Source of the DNA: Paenibacillus riograndensis SBR5
Lineage (GTDB): Bacteria > Bacillota > Bacilli > Paenibacillales > Paenibacillaceae
DNA: 64,000 nt
Assembly: GCF_000981585.1 (NCBI RefSeq)
Contig: NZ_LN831776.1
Coordinates: 7,855,577 to 7,919,576 of the forward strand
Direction of reading: 5' to 3'
The translations under genes were made by a program, and so were the position numbers. Every line of letters begins with the position of its first letter. Positions within the stretch are counted from its first letter, which is position 1. Positions 14,049-23,269 of the stretch are shown one piece after another. The notes under the pieces were generated by a model. That model ran no database searches and had not been told where the DNA came from. It saw only the letters and a list, made by a program, of their open reading frames with translations.

Positions 14049-15833
14049 TTACACACTCTCCACAAACTCCTGAATGTCCTCCGCAATCAACGCCAGCGCA
14101 TCACGCCAGAATTGTGGCGAATCCACATCGATATTCATCAGTCCTGCGGCATCCGCGATGGTATTTTTGCTGGTAGCTGCCAGAAAAGACCTGTAACGTT
14201 CTGCGAAATCTCCGCCCTGCTTCTTATACTGCGCATAGAGTCCCTTGGAGAACAGCAGCCCGAATGAATAGGGGAAGTTCAGAAATTCATTGCCTGCCAT
14301 ATAATATCCGGCTTTGCTGATCCACTGATAAGGATGGAAAGTCGCAGGGTCAACGCTGCCGCCATATGCAGCCACCATCGATTCATGCATCAGGTCATTC
14401 AGTTCATGGGCGGACAGAGGACCGGACTGTCTTCGTTCATACAGCCGGCTCTCAAACAGGTAACGGGCGTAGAAATCCACAATGTAATAACCCGCATCAG
14501 ACAGACTACGTTCCCGAATAGCCAAGGCTTCGCTTTCAGCTGCCATGTTCAGCAGTTCCTCATGAATGAGGCTTTCGCAAAAAATCGACGCCGTCTCGGC
14601 AACGGGTACCGGATAATCCGTATTCACCATAGTCTCGCCAGCAAGGCAGCTGCTGTGGTAGGCATGCCCGATCTCGTGAGCCAGCACACTGACATCGATA
14701 TAATTCCCCGTGAAGCTGGTGATGATCCGGCTTTCGCCAATCGGAAAAATATCGACGCACATCCCGAAATTGCCTTTACCTTCTCTTGGCTCGGCGTCAA
14801 TCCAGCGCTGCCGGAATACCTTGCGGGCGAATTCGCCCAGCTCCGGGCTGAATGCGCTGAAGCCGGAGACAATCACATCCCCCGCTTCCGGGTAGGTGAT
14901 TTTGGCTGAACTCTCTTCAGCTAACGGAGCAAAAACATCATAAAACGGCAGCGGTCCGGAATGACCGAGCAGCGCTGCTTTTTTCATATAATATTGATGG
15001 AAAAACGGCAGGCTCTCCTCTATGGCTTCCAACATTACCTCAAGCGTCTTCCGGTTCATTCTGGATGCCTTCAGCACTTTATGCAGCGGTGATGCATATC
15101 CTCTCAGCCCGTAGATTGCAAGCGCTTCTCCACTTACGGAATTCAGACAGGCGGCGCTCTGCTCCTCCACACTCCGGCATGCTTCGCGCTCAGCCTCATA
15201 GGCAGCCTTCCTTACCCCTGCGTCTCCGTCATAGGCCAGATTCTGCAATTCAGCCAGCGACAAACTCCGGGCTTGTCCCCCGATTTGTACGTCCATACGG
15301 AGCATGGATAGTGTCCGCATATACAGCCTCTCCCAGGCTTTGGAGCCGGTGCTCTGCATACGGGCAATGACCGACTCAGCCTCTTCGCCAAGCAAATGCT
15401 CTGACTGCCGCTGCAGCCCGTACAGATAGAACTCATGCCCGGCAAGATATGCGGACGAAGCTATTACCGCCTTTAGATCTGCTACACCTGCCAGCCATTT
15501 GCTGAAGCCTGCATGGGCCTCCCCGGCCGCCGCTGCGGCGTCCTCCAGCTCATCCATCCTGTTCATCGCTTCCGCATCGCTTCTGTCCAGGCTGAACCTT
15601 AGCTCCGCATAGCTGAATAGACAGTGGTAGACCCTTTTGTAGGCATTATATTGTTTTAAAAATTGCTCGATCGCTTGTGCCAATTCCTTCTCGTTCTGCG
15701 TTCGGTTCTGAAAGTGTCCTGCCGCCCATTCGATCAAACGCTCTGTATATTCTGTCAAAAGCCTTCGGTCCTGCCAGTATTTCTCCGACTGAAAAGACGG
15801 GTACAGGCTGTCCAGCTCCCACGTTAATTCCAT
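14049..15833 (-). CDS. M3-family oligoendopeptidase
   Basis: 594 residues, the usual PepF-type length. The zinc site HEIGH is at 386-390 (VLAHEIGHAYHSS). The third ligand Glu lies in the VAETASIFCESLIHEELL helix about 25 residues later. The N-terminal half is helical, as in oligoendopeptidase F. It cleaves short peptides in the cytoplasm. GAGGAGAG lies about 11 bases before ATG 15833. It is a monocistronic-looking gene between the CxxH/CxxC gene and the cyd cluster. Confidence 0.92.
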   Translation of the reverse strand: MELTWELDSLYPSFQSEKYWQDRRLLTEYTERLIEWAAGHFQNRTQNEKELAQAIEQFLKQYNAYKRVYHCLFSYAELRFSLDRSDAEAMNRMDELEDAAAAAGEAHAGFSKWLAGVADLKAVIASSAYLAGHEFYLYGLQRQSEHLLGEEAESVIARMQSTGSKAWERLYMRTLSMLRMDVQIGGQARSLSLAELQNLAYDGDAGVRKAAYEAEREACRSVEEQSAACLNSVSGEALAIYGLRGYASPLHKVLKASRMNRKTLEVMLEAIEESLPFFHQYYMKKAALLGHSGPLPFYDVFAPLAEESSAKITYPEAGDVIVSGFSAFSPELGEFARKVFRQRWIDAEPREGKGNFGMCVDIFPIGESRIITSFTGNYIDVSVLAHEIGHAYHSSCLAGETMVNTDYPVPVAETASIFCESLIHEELLNMAAESEALAIRERSLSDAGYYIVDFYARYLFESRLYERRQSGPLSAHELNDLMHESMVAAYGGSVDPATFHPYQWISKAGYYMAGNEFLNFPYSFGLLFSKGLYAQYKKQGGDFAERYRSFLAATSKNTIADAAGLMNIDVDSPQFWRDALALIAEDIQEFVESV

Positions 15834-16007
15834 ATTTCTGATCTCTCCTCATCTGAGACTCCGGGATGGTGATCTTATCTTATTTCTCAGACAGAGCTCA
15901 CATGCTTCCACCTCATCTTTGGTTATATATGTAATTACTCCATTGTATCACGCCTGTTATAAACAATTATATACGGCCGCAAGGAGCGAAGGTGAGATAT
16001 GCTCCGT

Positions 16008-16050
16008 GAAAAAAGGCCCCCTCCACCCAAGCCGGGCGAATGGAGCCTCT
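16008..16050 (-). terminator. Terminator of the cydABCD transcript
   Basis: On the minus strand an imperfect GC-rich hairpin (GGCTCCATTCGCCC paired with GGGTGGAGGGGGCC) is followed by TTTTTT, about 30 bases after the cydC stop. Confidence 0.65.
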
Positions 16051-16070
16051 CTAAAATGTGCAATATCCTT

Positions 16071-17849
16071 CTACTTCCCGTCCTGCTGTGCAAGGAACCC
16101 GGCCGGCCGGTCCAGCTCATATAGTCTGCGGTATCGGGCTTCACGCGCCAGCAGCTCAGCATGGGTGCCTCGCATCTCCACGGTCCCATTCTCCATAAAG
16201 ATCACTTCGTCCATCTGCTCCGCACCCACCAGATGATGGGTTACCCAGATCAGCGTCTTATCCGCCATTGCGGTGAACATCGTGGCCAGCAGCTCGCGTT
16301 CTGTGCGCGGATCAAGGCCGACGGTAGGCTCATCCAGAACTACGGCAGGGGTATTCTGCAGCAGTATGCGGGCCAGGGCGATCCGCTGGCGTTCCCCGCC
16401 GGAGAACCGTTGTCCGGCCTCACGCACCGGTGTATCGTACCCTTCAGGCAGCGAGGAGATCAGGTCATCCAATTGAGCAAGCTTTCCCGCTTGCTTAACC
16501 TCTTCGTCCGAAGCATCCGGCTTGCCCAGCCGGATATTGTTCGCCACTGTTGTGTCGAACAGATGCGGGCTCTGGTTAAGGACGGCAATCAGCTTCGGAA
16601 TGTCCTCCCCGTAGGCAGAAGCAGCGATGCCATTAATCACAGCAGACCCTACAGAAGGGGCAATCACTCCCTGGATCACCTTCAGCAGCGTGGACTTGCC
16701 CGCTCCGCTGCGGCCGATAATGGCAATCTTCCGTCCCTGCGGGATATCGAGATTCAGGTCCTGAATGGACCAGTCCTCCCCGGAGGCATAGCGGTATCCA
16801 GTGTTTTTCAACTGGATATGCACCTGCCGGGTTGACTGGATCTTCCCGGCAGCAGTCTTTGCAAGAGCTGCGGCCTCGGCTCCCGGCGTAGCCCCTTCTG
16901 CTTCTTCCACACCATTCAGCCGCTCCAGCGAATTACGGTACTGTGGAATCTTCTCTACCGCCTCCGAGACCGGAAGGAAGGCATCCGCCACCGGGAACAC
17001 CACCAGCACGAACGCGGCAATCAGCGTTCCGGCGATGGCACCGCTCTGATACTCTCCGGCGGCCCAATAGATGATCGACACGACGGCGATCCCCACAACG
17101 GCCTGCCCGATAAACATCCGGGCGCGCGCCCATCTGCGGAGGGCTCCGTCTGTGCGGGCGACCAGTCTCTCGTCCGCTTCATAGCTGGCCACGAACTGAC
17201 TCTGCCGTCCGCTGATGATCCAATCGCCCATGCCCAGCACGGCGTCAGTCAGCTTTTGATAGAGCCGGTTGCGCTCCTGCTTCACCATCCGCTGCCGCGA
17301 CTGCGTGAGCAGCAGGGAGATCAGCGGGAGGACAATTACAAGCACCAGCATGTAGAGCCCCATCAGCAGCGCAAACGCCACATCGAACGTGCCCAGCGAA
17401 ATGATGGCCGCAGCATAGATCAAAAGCGCGATAATACTCGGAAATACGGTACGCAGGTATACATTCTGCAAATATTCAATATCGTCAGCGAGCATACCGA
17501 GAATATCCCCGGTACGGAAGCGCGAAGACAGGAACAGCGCCTGCGGCTCGAGAATATTGTACAGCCGGATACGCATCTTCGAGAGAATCCGCAGAATCGT
17601 ATCATGCGAGACCAGCCGTTCCACATAGTGGATCACCGCCCGGCTGGTCCCGAAGGTCCGCACGCCGACGATCGGTACATAGATCATCAGAATATTTTCC
17701 GGCGGTATGGAAGCCTTGGAGATCAGGAACCCCGAGGTGTACATCAGGGAAGAGGCGGAGAAAATAGTCAGCGCGCCCAAGACAATAATGAGGAGAAACC
17801 GCCAGAAATAAGAGTTGAAATAGGGAGCAAACCATCCTTCACGTTTCAA
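16071..17849 (-). CDS. cydC: ABC exporter CydC, cytochrome bd biogenesis
   Basis: 592 residues. An N-terminal six-helix exporter membrane domain is followed by an ATPase domain with Walker A GRSGAGKST, signature FSGGERQRIALAR, Walker B VVLDEP and the H-loop HH (TLIWVTHHLVG). CydC pairs with CydD; the heterodimer exports thiols or haem-related compounds needed to assemble cytochrome bd. Its start overlaps the cydD stop by 4 bases (ATGA), so translation is coupled. It is the last gene of cydABCD. Confidence 0.93.
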   Translation of the reverse strand: MKREGWFAPYFNSYFWRFLLIIVLGALTIFSASSLMYTSGFLISKASIPPENILMIYVPIVGVRTFGTSRAVIHYVERLVSHDTILRILSKMRIRLYNILEPQALFLSSRFRTGDILGMLADDIEYLQNVYLRTVFPSIIALLIYAAAIISLGTFDVAFALLMGLYMLVLVIVLPLISLLLTQSRQRMVKQERNRLYQKLTDAVLGMGDWIISGRQSQFVASYEADERLVARTDGALRRWARARMFIGQAVVGIAVVSIIYWAAGEYQSGAIAGTLIAAFVLVVFPVADAFLPVSEAVEKIPQYRNSLERLNGVEEAEGATPGAEAAALAKTAAGKIQSTRQVHIQLKNTGYRYASGEDWSIQDLNLDIPQGRKIAIIGRSGAGKSTLLKVIQGVIAPSVGSAVINGIAASAYGEDIPKLIAVLNQSPHLFDTTVANNIRLGKPDASDEEVKQAGKLAQLDDLISSLPEGYDTPVREAGQRFSGGERQRIALARILLQNTPAVVLDEPTVGLDPRTERELLATMFTAMADKTLIWVTHHLVGAEQMDEVIFMENGTVEMRGTHAELLAREARYRRLYELDRPAGFLAQQDGK

Positions 17850-19615
17850 TGGATTCCCTCCAATTGGCTTTGAATAAGCTCATAATAAGCACCCTTGCGG
17901 GCTACAAGCTCTTGATGTGTGCCGACCTCAGCCACTTGCCCCTGCTGCATGACGACAATGAGATCCATATCGATCATCCAGTGCAGCCGGTGAGTAGCCA
18001 GGAATACCAGCTTCCCCTCAAAAAGCGGCAGCATCGTTTCCTTCAGCTCGTACTCCGTCTCGATATCCAAATGAGCGGTCGGCTCATCCAGCAGCATGAC
18101 CGGGCGGCTGCTCAGCAGGGCGCGGGCCAGCGCTACACGCTGCTCCTGCCCCCCGCTGAGCGAACGCCCGCCGCCGCCAATCCTTTCGTCCAATCCGTCG
18201 GGGAGTGCTGCCACCAGCTTGGATAAGCCCGCAGCAGCGACCACTCCGGCAACCGCTTCAGTGGTGGCTTCAGGATAATAAAAGCGCACATTATCTGCAA
18301 GCGTACCGCTGAAAATATAAGGGCGCTGCGGAATATAAGAGGTCTGCCGGCGCCATTCCTCATCTGTAAGCGCGGTGACCCTGTTGCCGTTCACCTCAAT
18401 CGTGCCGGAGGTGGGATGCAGGAACCCGCCCAGAATATCCACCAGCGTAGACTTCCCGGCACCGCTCTCGCCAATGATTCCAATCTTGGCGTTCCCTCTA
18501 AACTCCAGATCCACACCGGAGAGTGAGGCGATTCCGTCTGCTTCATATTTTATGCCCACTTGATGAAGGGCCAGCACGCTATCCTTCTGCCAGGTGAATA
18601 CAGCAGCTTTGACTTTGGCTGTATCTGTTGCTGCAGCCGCATCTCCAGCAGCATCCAGCAGCTTGGCTTCCACCGTTTCCCGGTCAATCATACTCTTCAT
18701 CGCTTCTCCTGCTTCCTTGCCGTCAAGTGTAGCATGGAAGTCGGCACCAACCAGCCGCACCGGCAGGAAATATTCCGGGGCCAGGATCAGAATCGTCAGT
18801 CCGGTAACCAGAGTCATCTGTTCATTCACCAACCGGAGCCCCAGGCTTACGGCTACCGAAGCCACAGACAGCATCGTGAAGAAGTCCATGGCGAACGAAG
18901 AGAGAAAAGCCACGCGCAGCGTACGCATGGTCGCCGAACGGTAGCGGTCACTGACCGCGGCGATGCTCCCGCTGTGGCTGCGGCTGCGGCCGAGGAACTT
19001 CAGCGTTTCCAGACCGCGCAGCGAATCCACAAAGTGATTGGACAAGGTGCGGTACGATTTCAATTGACGGTCCATCTGCTTGCGGGCCGTCATCCCGATT
19101 AGAATCATAAAGACAATAATGATCGGCATCGTCAAGGTAAGAATAACACCGCTTGATGTATCCTGGGTGTAGACATACACCAGCAGCAGTGCCGGTGTAA
19201 CCGCCATCCCCACCATCCGGGGGATAATCAGCTCCAGATAGGTCCGGAACTTCGTGACTCCTTCAAGCACAAGCGTGACCAGATCACCGGTTCCCCGGTT
19301 GCCTGCCAGCCTTGGCCCCAGCTGGAACAGCTTATCCATCATTTGTCTTCTCATGCTGCTGCCGGTTGCCTCCGCGAAGCGGTAAGATACACGGCTCATC
19401 AGCATGGCGCTGGCATGGCGCACCAGAAACGCAAGAAGGAACAAGAGCAATTTCGCCCCTTGTTCCTTCAGCGGTTCTCCCGCAAACAGCGCAGAGACCA
19501 CTTCTGCCAGCGACTTGGCCAGCAGAAGAATGGACAGGCTTTGCACCAGGGTAAGGAAACCGACGATCAGAAAGACCGGCTTAACTCCTTTGTACCCAAG
19601 CAAATTTTTATCCAT
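17846..19615 (-). CDS. cydD: ABC exporter CydD, cytochrome bd biogenesis
   Basis: 589 residues. It has a transmembrane domain (first 300 residues) and a C-terminal ATPase with Walker A GESGAGKSTLVDILGG, signature LSGGQEQRVALARALLS and Walker B VMLLDEPTAHLD. It shares the final base of its start with the cydB stop (1-base overlap) and overlaps cydC by 4 bases, a tight operon. It is the partner subunit of CydC. Confidence 0.93.
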   Translation of the reverse strand: MDKNLLGYKGVKPVFLIVGFLTLVQSLSILLLAKSLAEVVSALFAGEPLKEQGAKLLLFLLAFLVRHASAMLMSRVSYRFAEATGSSMRRQMMDKLFQLGPRLAGNRGTGDLVTLVLEGVTKFRTYLELIIPRMVGMAVTPALLLVYVYTQDTSSGVILTLTMPIIIVFMILIGMTARKQMDRQLKSYRTLSNHFVDSLRGLETLKFLGRSRSHSGSIAAVSDRYRSATMRTLRVAFLSSFAMDFFTMLSVASVAVSLGLRLVNEQMTLVTGLTILILAPEYFLPVRLVGADFHATLDGKEAGEAMKSMIDRETVEAKLLDAAGDAAAATDTAKVKAAVFTWQKDSVLALHQVGIKYEADGIASLSGVDLEFRGNAKIGIIGESGAGKSTLVDILGGFLHPTSGTIEVNGNRVTALTDEEWRRQTSYIPQRPYIFSGTLADNVRFYYPEATTEAVAGVVAAAGLSKLVAALPDGLDERIGGGGRSLSGGQEQRVALARALLSSRPVMLLDEPTAHLDIETEYELKETMLPLFEGKLVFLATHRLHWMIDMDLIVVMQQGQVAEVGTHQELVARKGAYYELIQSQLEGIH

Positions 19616-20631
19616 TAGTATTCAAGATGCTCCTTCTCGTGAACCCGTTTATGGAAGACGAAATAGCTCCAGATCTGATAACCCAGCACGAACGGCAGCA
19701 GCGACAGCGCTACAATCGTCATCACCTTCAGCGAATAATGGCCGGAAGCGGCGTTGGTAATCGTCAGGTTAAAGGCTTGGTCCAGCGAGCTGATCATCAC
19801 CCGCGGGAACAGTCCGACAAAGACAGAAACTACCGACAAGGCCATAACTGCACCGGTCATTCCGAAGGCCAGCCCGTCTTTCTTCTTGCTCATGAAGAAG
19901 CCAGACAGTACATACGCGGCAATGCCGAGAATAACGATGACGAGCAGCAGCCCTCCGCGTTGTTCAAATACATCCGTCATATAATACGTCATAACCACAA
20001 AAGCAACCAGCAGCGCGGCCAGCGGGAACAACAGCTTCTGCGCCAGCTTGCGTGCACGTTCCTGCAAATCACCAACCGTACGAAGCGTAGTGAACATCAG
20101 GCCGTGTACGAGGCAGAGCATCACTACTGTAATACCAGCAACTACAGTGTAAACATTCACTACATCGAAGAATCCGGCATACATCTGCATATCCCCGTCG
20201 ATCGGCAGCCCTTTGATGAAGCTGGCGAACACTACAGCAAGCAGGAACGGCGGCAGGAAGCTGCCTACAAAAATGCAGACATCCCAGGTTCTCTGCCAGG
20301 CCAGCGAATCCCTTTTGCCTCTGAATTCAAAAGCTACACCACGGGCAATCAGCGCCAGCAGCGCGAACACAAAAGGAATATAGAATCCGCTGAAAAGCGT
20401 AGCGTACCAGTGCGGAAAGGCGGCAAACATCGCCCCGGCGCCTGTAATCAGCCATACTTCGTTAGCATCCCAGAACGGCCCGATCGAGTTGATCAGCACC
20501 CGGCGCTCCGTATCATTCTTGGCCAGAATCTGGGTTTCCATCCCTACTCCGAAGTCAAAGCCTTCAAGGAAGAAGAAACCGACAAACAGCACGGCAATCA
20601 GCACAAACCATAATTCATTAAGAGAAAGCAT
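19615..20631 (-). CDS. cydB: Cytochrome bd ubiquinol oxidase subunit II
   Basis: 338 residues from ATG 20631, where AAGGAGG is 6 bases upstream; the longer frame lacks such a site. The start MLSLNELWFVLIAVLFVGFF then FLEGFDFGVG is the typical CydB N-terminus, with FDFGVG conserved. Eight or nine membrane helices follow. With CydA it forms the high-affinity quinol:O2 oxidoreductase of the cytoplasmic membrane. The start overlaps the cydA stop by 14 bases. Confidence 0.95.
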   Translation of the reverse strand: MLSLNELWFVLIAVLFVGFFFLEGFDFGVGMETQILAKNDTERRVLINSIGPFWDANEVWLITGAGAMFAAFPHWYATLFSGFYIPFVFALLALIARGVAFEFRGKRDSLAWQRTWDVCIFVGSFLPPFLLAVVFASFIKGLPIDGDMQMYAGFFDVVNVYTVVAGITVVMLCLVHGLMFTTLRTVGDLQERARKLAQKLLFPLAALLVAFVVMTYYMTDVFEQRGGLLLVIVILGIAAYVLSGFFMSKKKDGLAFGMTGAVMALSVVSVFVGLFPRVMISSLDQAFNLTITNAASGHYSLKVMTIVALSLLPFVLGYQIWSYFVFHKRVHEKEHLEY

Positions 20632-22021
20632 GGGATCCCTCCTTGTTATACGGATCATGGGATTCGCCGTGATCGTTATCCATGGCGTAAGGACCTTTTT
20701 TGATTACCTTGATAAATAAGCCAACCAGCACTAAACCAAGGATTGCATAGATTGCTGTAAAAGAAATCACCGAGAACAGTACCTGTCCGCTCGTAATATT
20801 AGGCGATACACTATCCTCTGTGGTCATTAATCCAAATACCGTCCACGGCTGACGCCCCATCTCTGTCATAATCCAGCCCGACGTATTGGCAATCGGCGGA
20901 AGCAGCAGCCCCCAGAACATAAAGCGCATGAACCAGGTATTCGGACGTTCCATCTTCTTGCGCCACATCAGGTAAATGGCATATACCCCCAGCAAAATCA
21001 TCAGCGAGCCTGCAGCAACCATGATCCGGAAACTCCAGAACGTCGTGCGGACCGGTGGAATATAATCACCAGGACCGTATGCCTGCTCATATTCAGCCTG
21101 CAGCGTATTCATGCCTTTAACAGATCCCGAAAACTTACTGTAGGAGAGAAAGCTCAGCATATATGGAATTTTCACTTCATGGGTGCTTATCTTATTATCA
21201 GGGTCAATATTTGCAATAACCGTCCAAGCCGCCGGGTCACCGCTGTCGTCCCACAGTCCTTCGGAAGCAGCCATCTTCATCGGTTGGGTCTCAACCAGAT
21301 ACTGTGCCTGAGCATGACCTGCAATGGCTACGCCAAATGAGGAAATGATGCCGACAATCGCAGCAATCTCAAACGATTTGCGGAAAAAGGAAACATCCTG
21401 CTTCTTCAGCAATTTATATGCACTAATTCCCGTTACCAGGAATGCCCCTGTCGCGTAAGCGGCCAGCACCGTATGGGGGAACTCGACCAGCAATTGTCCG
21501 TTCGTAACGAGTGCCCAGATATCATTCATTTCCGCCCGTCCATTATTGACAGCAAAACCTACCGGATGCTGCATAAACGAGTTAGCCAGCAGAATCCAGA
21601 AAGCCGACAGCATGGTTCCGAGCGCTACCAGCCAGATCGAGAGCAGGTGAACGCGTTTGGATACCTTATCCCAGCCAAAAATCCAGATTCCAATAAATGT
21701 AGACTCCAGAAAGAAAGCAAGCAGCGCTTCAATCGCCAGCGGAGCCCCAAAGACATCACCGACAAAACGCGAGTAATCCGACCAGTTCATCCCGAACTGA
21801 AACTCCTGCAAAATTCCTGTTACTACGCCCACAGCGAAGTTAATCAGGAAAAGCTTTCCCCAGAACTGCGCCATTCGTTTGTACTCATCATTGCCTTTTC
21901 TGACATACATCGTCTCCATAATTGCAATCAAGAGCGCGAGTCCAATTGATACCGGTACAAAGAAATAATGAAAAATTGTCGTCGACGCAAATTGTATACG
22001 CGACAGCATCACTGTATCCAT
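20618..22021 (-). CDS. cydA: Cytochrome bd ubiquinol oxidase subunit I
   Basis: 467 residues from ATG 22021 (MDTVMLSRIQFASTTIFHYF), with AAGGGGAG 6 bases upstream. The haem-ligand His of helix 1 is in FHYFFVPVSIGL. The quinol-site motif GRQPW and the GWIMTEMGRQPWTVFG segment are present. The short Q-loop is the Firmicute type. It oxidises menaquinol and reduces oxygen to water without pumping protons. First gene of cydABCD, behind Fnr-like and Rex-like dyads. Confidence 0.96.
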   Translation of the reverse strand: MDTVMLSRIQFASTTIFHYFFVPVSIGLALLIAIMETMYVRKGNDEYKRMAQFWGKLFLINFAVGVVTGILQEFQFGMNWSDYSRFVGDVFGAPLAIEALLAFFLESTFIGIWIFGWDKVSKRVHLLSIWLVALGTMLSAFWILLANSFMQHPVGFAVNNGRAEMNDIWALVTNGQLLVEFPHTVLAAYATGAFLVTGISAYKLLKKQDVSFFRKSFEIAAIVGIISSFGVAIAGHAQAQYLVETQPMKMAASEGLWDDSGDPAAWTVIANIDPDNKISTHEVKIPYMLSFLSYSKFSGSVKGMNTLQAEYEQAYGPGDYIPPVRTTFWSFRIMVAAGSLMILLGVYAIYLMWRKKMERPNTWFMRFMFWGLLLPPIANTSGWIMTEMGRQPWTVFGLMTTEDSVSPNITSGQVLFSVISFTAIYAILGLVLVGLFIKVIKKGPYAMDNDHGESHDPYNKEGSHAFS

Positions 22022-22083
22022 ATTTCTCCCCTTCCTTCTTCCCATTCGATATGTCTATTCTGTCAAAAATCCAAAGGGCAAAG

Positions 22084-22099
22084 TGTGATATTTATCACA
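22084..22099. promoter_or_regulatory. Fnr/Crp-type operator in the cydA promoter
   Basis: TGTGATATTTATCACA is a dyad matching TGTGA-N6-TCACA. It lies directly downstream of the minus-strand TATAAT (22099-22104) and sits where a bound protein would block transcription. Confidence 0.6.
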
Positions 22100-22134
22100 T
22101 TATACACCCTATTTGGGCTTAGAATTCAATAAAT

Positions 22135-22152
22135 TTGTGACAAATATCACAA
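22135..22152. promoter_or_regulatory. Rex-type operator upstream of cydABCD
   Basis: TTGTGACAAATATCACAA matches the Rex box TTGTGA-N6-TCACAA in both arms. Rex senses NADH/NAD+ and represses cyd genes in Firmicutes, so respiratory control by redox state is likely. Confidence 0.6.
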
Positions 22153-22244
22153 TATTACCTCCAGAAAGCAAAAAAAATAAGACGGTTTAACCGTCTTGGA
22201 TGTGTTCATTGTTCTATAGAAGTCTTGACTCATAAAGGCATTGG

Positions 22245-22475
22245 TCAGGTAATGGAAATACCCTTCTTCAGCGATTTCAGATCGCCATTGGAATTGAGCA
22301 GCTGCGGCAGCATCTTCATACTGCGCTCCATGGGGGAGTGACAGAGACGGCAAGAGGGCGCATGCTCGAATGCAAAATTATCCCTCATCCATCCATTACA
22401 TCCATCGTTGGTACAGGCCCAAATTGCGGTATTTTCCTCCGGTACTTCCTCCAAAGGTTTCTTCCGGTAGTTCAT
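22245..22475 (-). CDS. YdjO-like cold-inducible small zinc-ribbon protein
   Basis: 76 residues. Cysteines in CTNDGC and CRLCHSP form a CxxxxC/CxxC pair likely to hold one zinc. The N-terminus MNYRKKPLEEVPEENTAIWA and the MRDNFAFEHAP segment match the YdjO-like family, which is cold-induced in Bacillus; function is unknown. GGGAGG lies 6-7 bases before ATG 22475. It is downstream of the cold-shock gene csp, which fits a shared condition of use, although a terminator separates them. Confidence 0.75.
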   Translation of the reverse strand: MNYRKKPLEEVPEENTAIWACTNDGCNGWMRDNFAFEHAPSCRLCHSPMERSMKMLPQLLNSNGDLKSLKKGISIT

Positions 22476-22521
22476 TGCCGTTCCTCCCTTCCTTTATGTC
22501 ACAAGCCAGAGAATCCAGACA

Positions 22522-22567
22522 AGTAGAAACGACATTGCCGTCCTTGATAGTAAGGACGGCAACCGTT
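22522..22567. repeat. GAAAC-GCCGTCC dispersed repeat, copy a
   Basis: AGTAGAAACGACATTGCCGT is followed by CCTT and then an inverted AAGGACGGC (arms GCCGTCCTT/AAGGACGGC, 6-base loop). Similar sequences are at 23169, 56143 and 63368. Confidence 0.55.
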
Positions 22568-22627
22568 TCACGGGTAATATAAGGACCTTTATTGCACAAG
22601 GCATATCATTCCTTATATTGTAAAAAA

Positions 22628-22662
22628 AGACCGTCCCAACTCTCACAAGCGGGGACGGTAGC
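22628..22662 (-). terminator. Terminator of csp
   Basis: On the minus strand, CCGTCCCC and GGGACGG arms are followed by a run of seven T, starting about 10 bases after the cold-shock gene stop. Confidence 0.75.
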
Positions 22663-22670
22663 TTCTATTA

Positions 22671-22871
22671 TTACAGTTTTACAACGTTTTCGGCTTGTGG
22701 TCCACGGTTGCCTTGAACAACGTTGAATTCAACGCGTTGGCCTTCGTCCAAAGTTTTGAAGCCGTCGCCAGTAATAGCGCTGAAGTGAACGAATACGTCG
22801 CTTCCGCCTTCAACTTCGATGAAACCGAATCCTTTTTCTGCGTTGAACCATTTAACTGTACCTGTTTGCAT
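22671..22871 (-). CDS. Cold-shock protein (CspA/CspB family)
   Basis: 66 residues from ATG 22871, with GGAGG 8 bases upstream. RNP1 is KGFGFIEV and RNP2 is VFVHFSAI, the nucleic-acid-binding faces of the cold-shock beta barrel. It binds single-stranded RNA and prevents unwanted structure. The leader between it and the upstream gene is long and AT-rich (about 150 bases), as expected for a thermosensing csp 5' UTR, though I cannot define its fold. Confidence 0.95.
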   Translation of the reverse strand: MQTGTVKWFNAEKGFGFIEVEGGSDVFVHFSAITGDGFKTLDEGQRVEFNVVQGNRGPQAENVVKL

Positions 22872-23269
22872 GTGTGTTACCTCCACAAATTTAAATTAAT
22901 ATGTTCTTTTTATCTTCAAACAAAGAAAAAATTCACACATTGAAAAAGGTTGTACTCCACTTGACAGCCCTTTTCAATACGAGAATTAGGTATCAATTAT
23001 ATGATTAAGTTCATGTTACCACACCTCCATAACAAAGGCAAGCAGTCATATCCGAATATCTCCGTTTTTTCAGTTATTAGGTTAACTTTCCAATGTAAGG
23101 GCTGCCAGTGTACTAAATACATTTAATTATTGAATCTCTATGTTATCATTTACCCCATAATCACAGCTTAGAAACGGGTGCCGTCCTTAAAAAAATCTAA
23201 AATGATAAGGACGGCCTGACCGCTTCCTTTATGTGACTGCCTTTTTATTATATACTGCCCGACCGGCTT
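22872..23269. other. Intergenic: csp leader and a dispersed repeat copy
   Basis: Bases 22872-23020 are the probable csp leader. Bases 23169-23214 hold a copy of the GAAACGG/GCCGTCC repeat, with arms GCCGTCCTTA and TAAGGACGGC forming a hairpin downstream of htrC. Nothing else is recognised. Confidence 0.5.
23169..23214. repeat. GAAAC-GCCGTCC dispersed repeat, copy b
   Basis: TAGAAACGGGTGCCGTCCTT is followed, 16 bases on, by AAGGACGGC. It lies about 55 bases after the htrC stop. Confidence 0.5.

Noticed and set aside
19627..20613. 328-codon plus-strand frame
   Set aside because: It lies wholly antisense to cydB and has a low-complexity His/Arg/Gln composition typical of a shadow frame.
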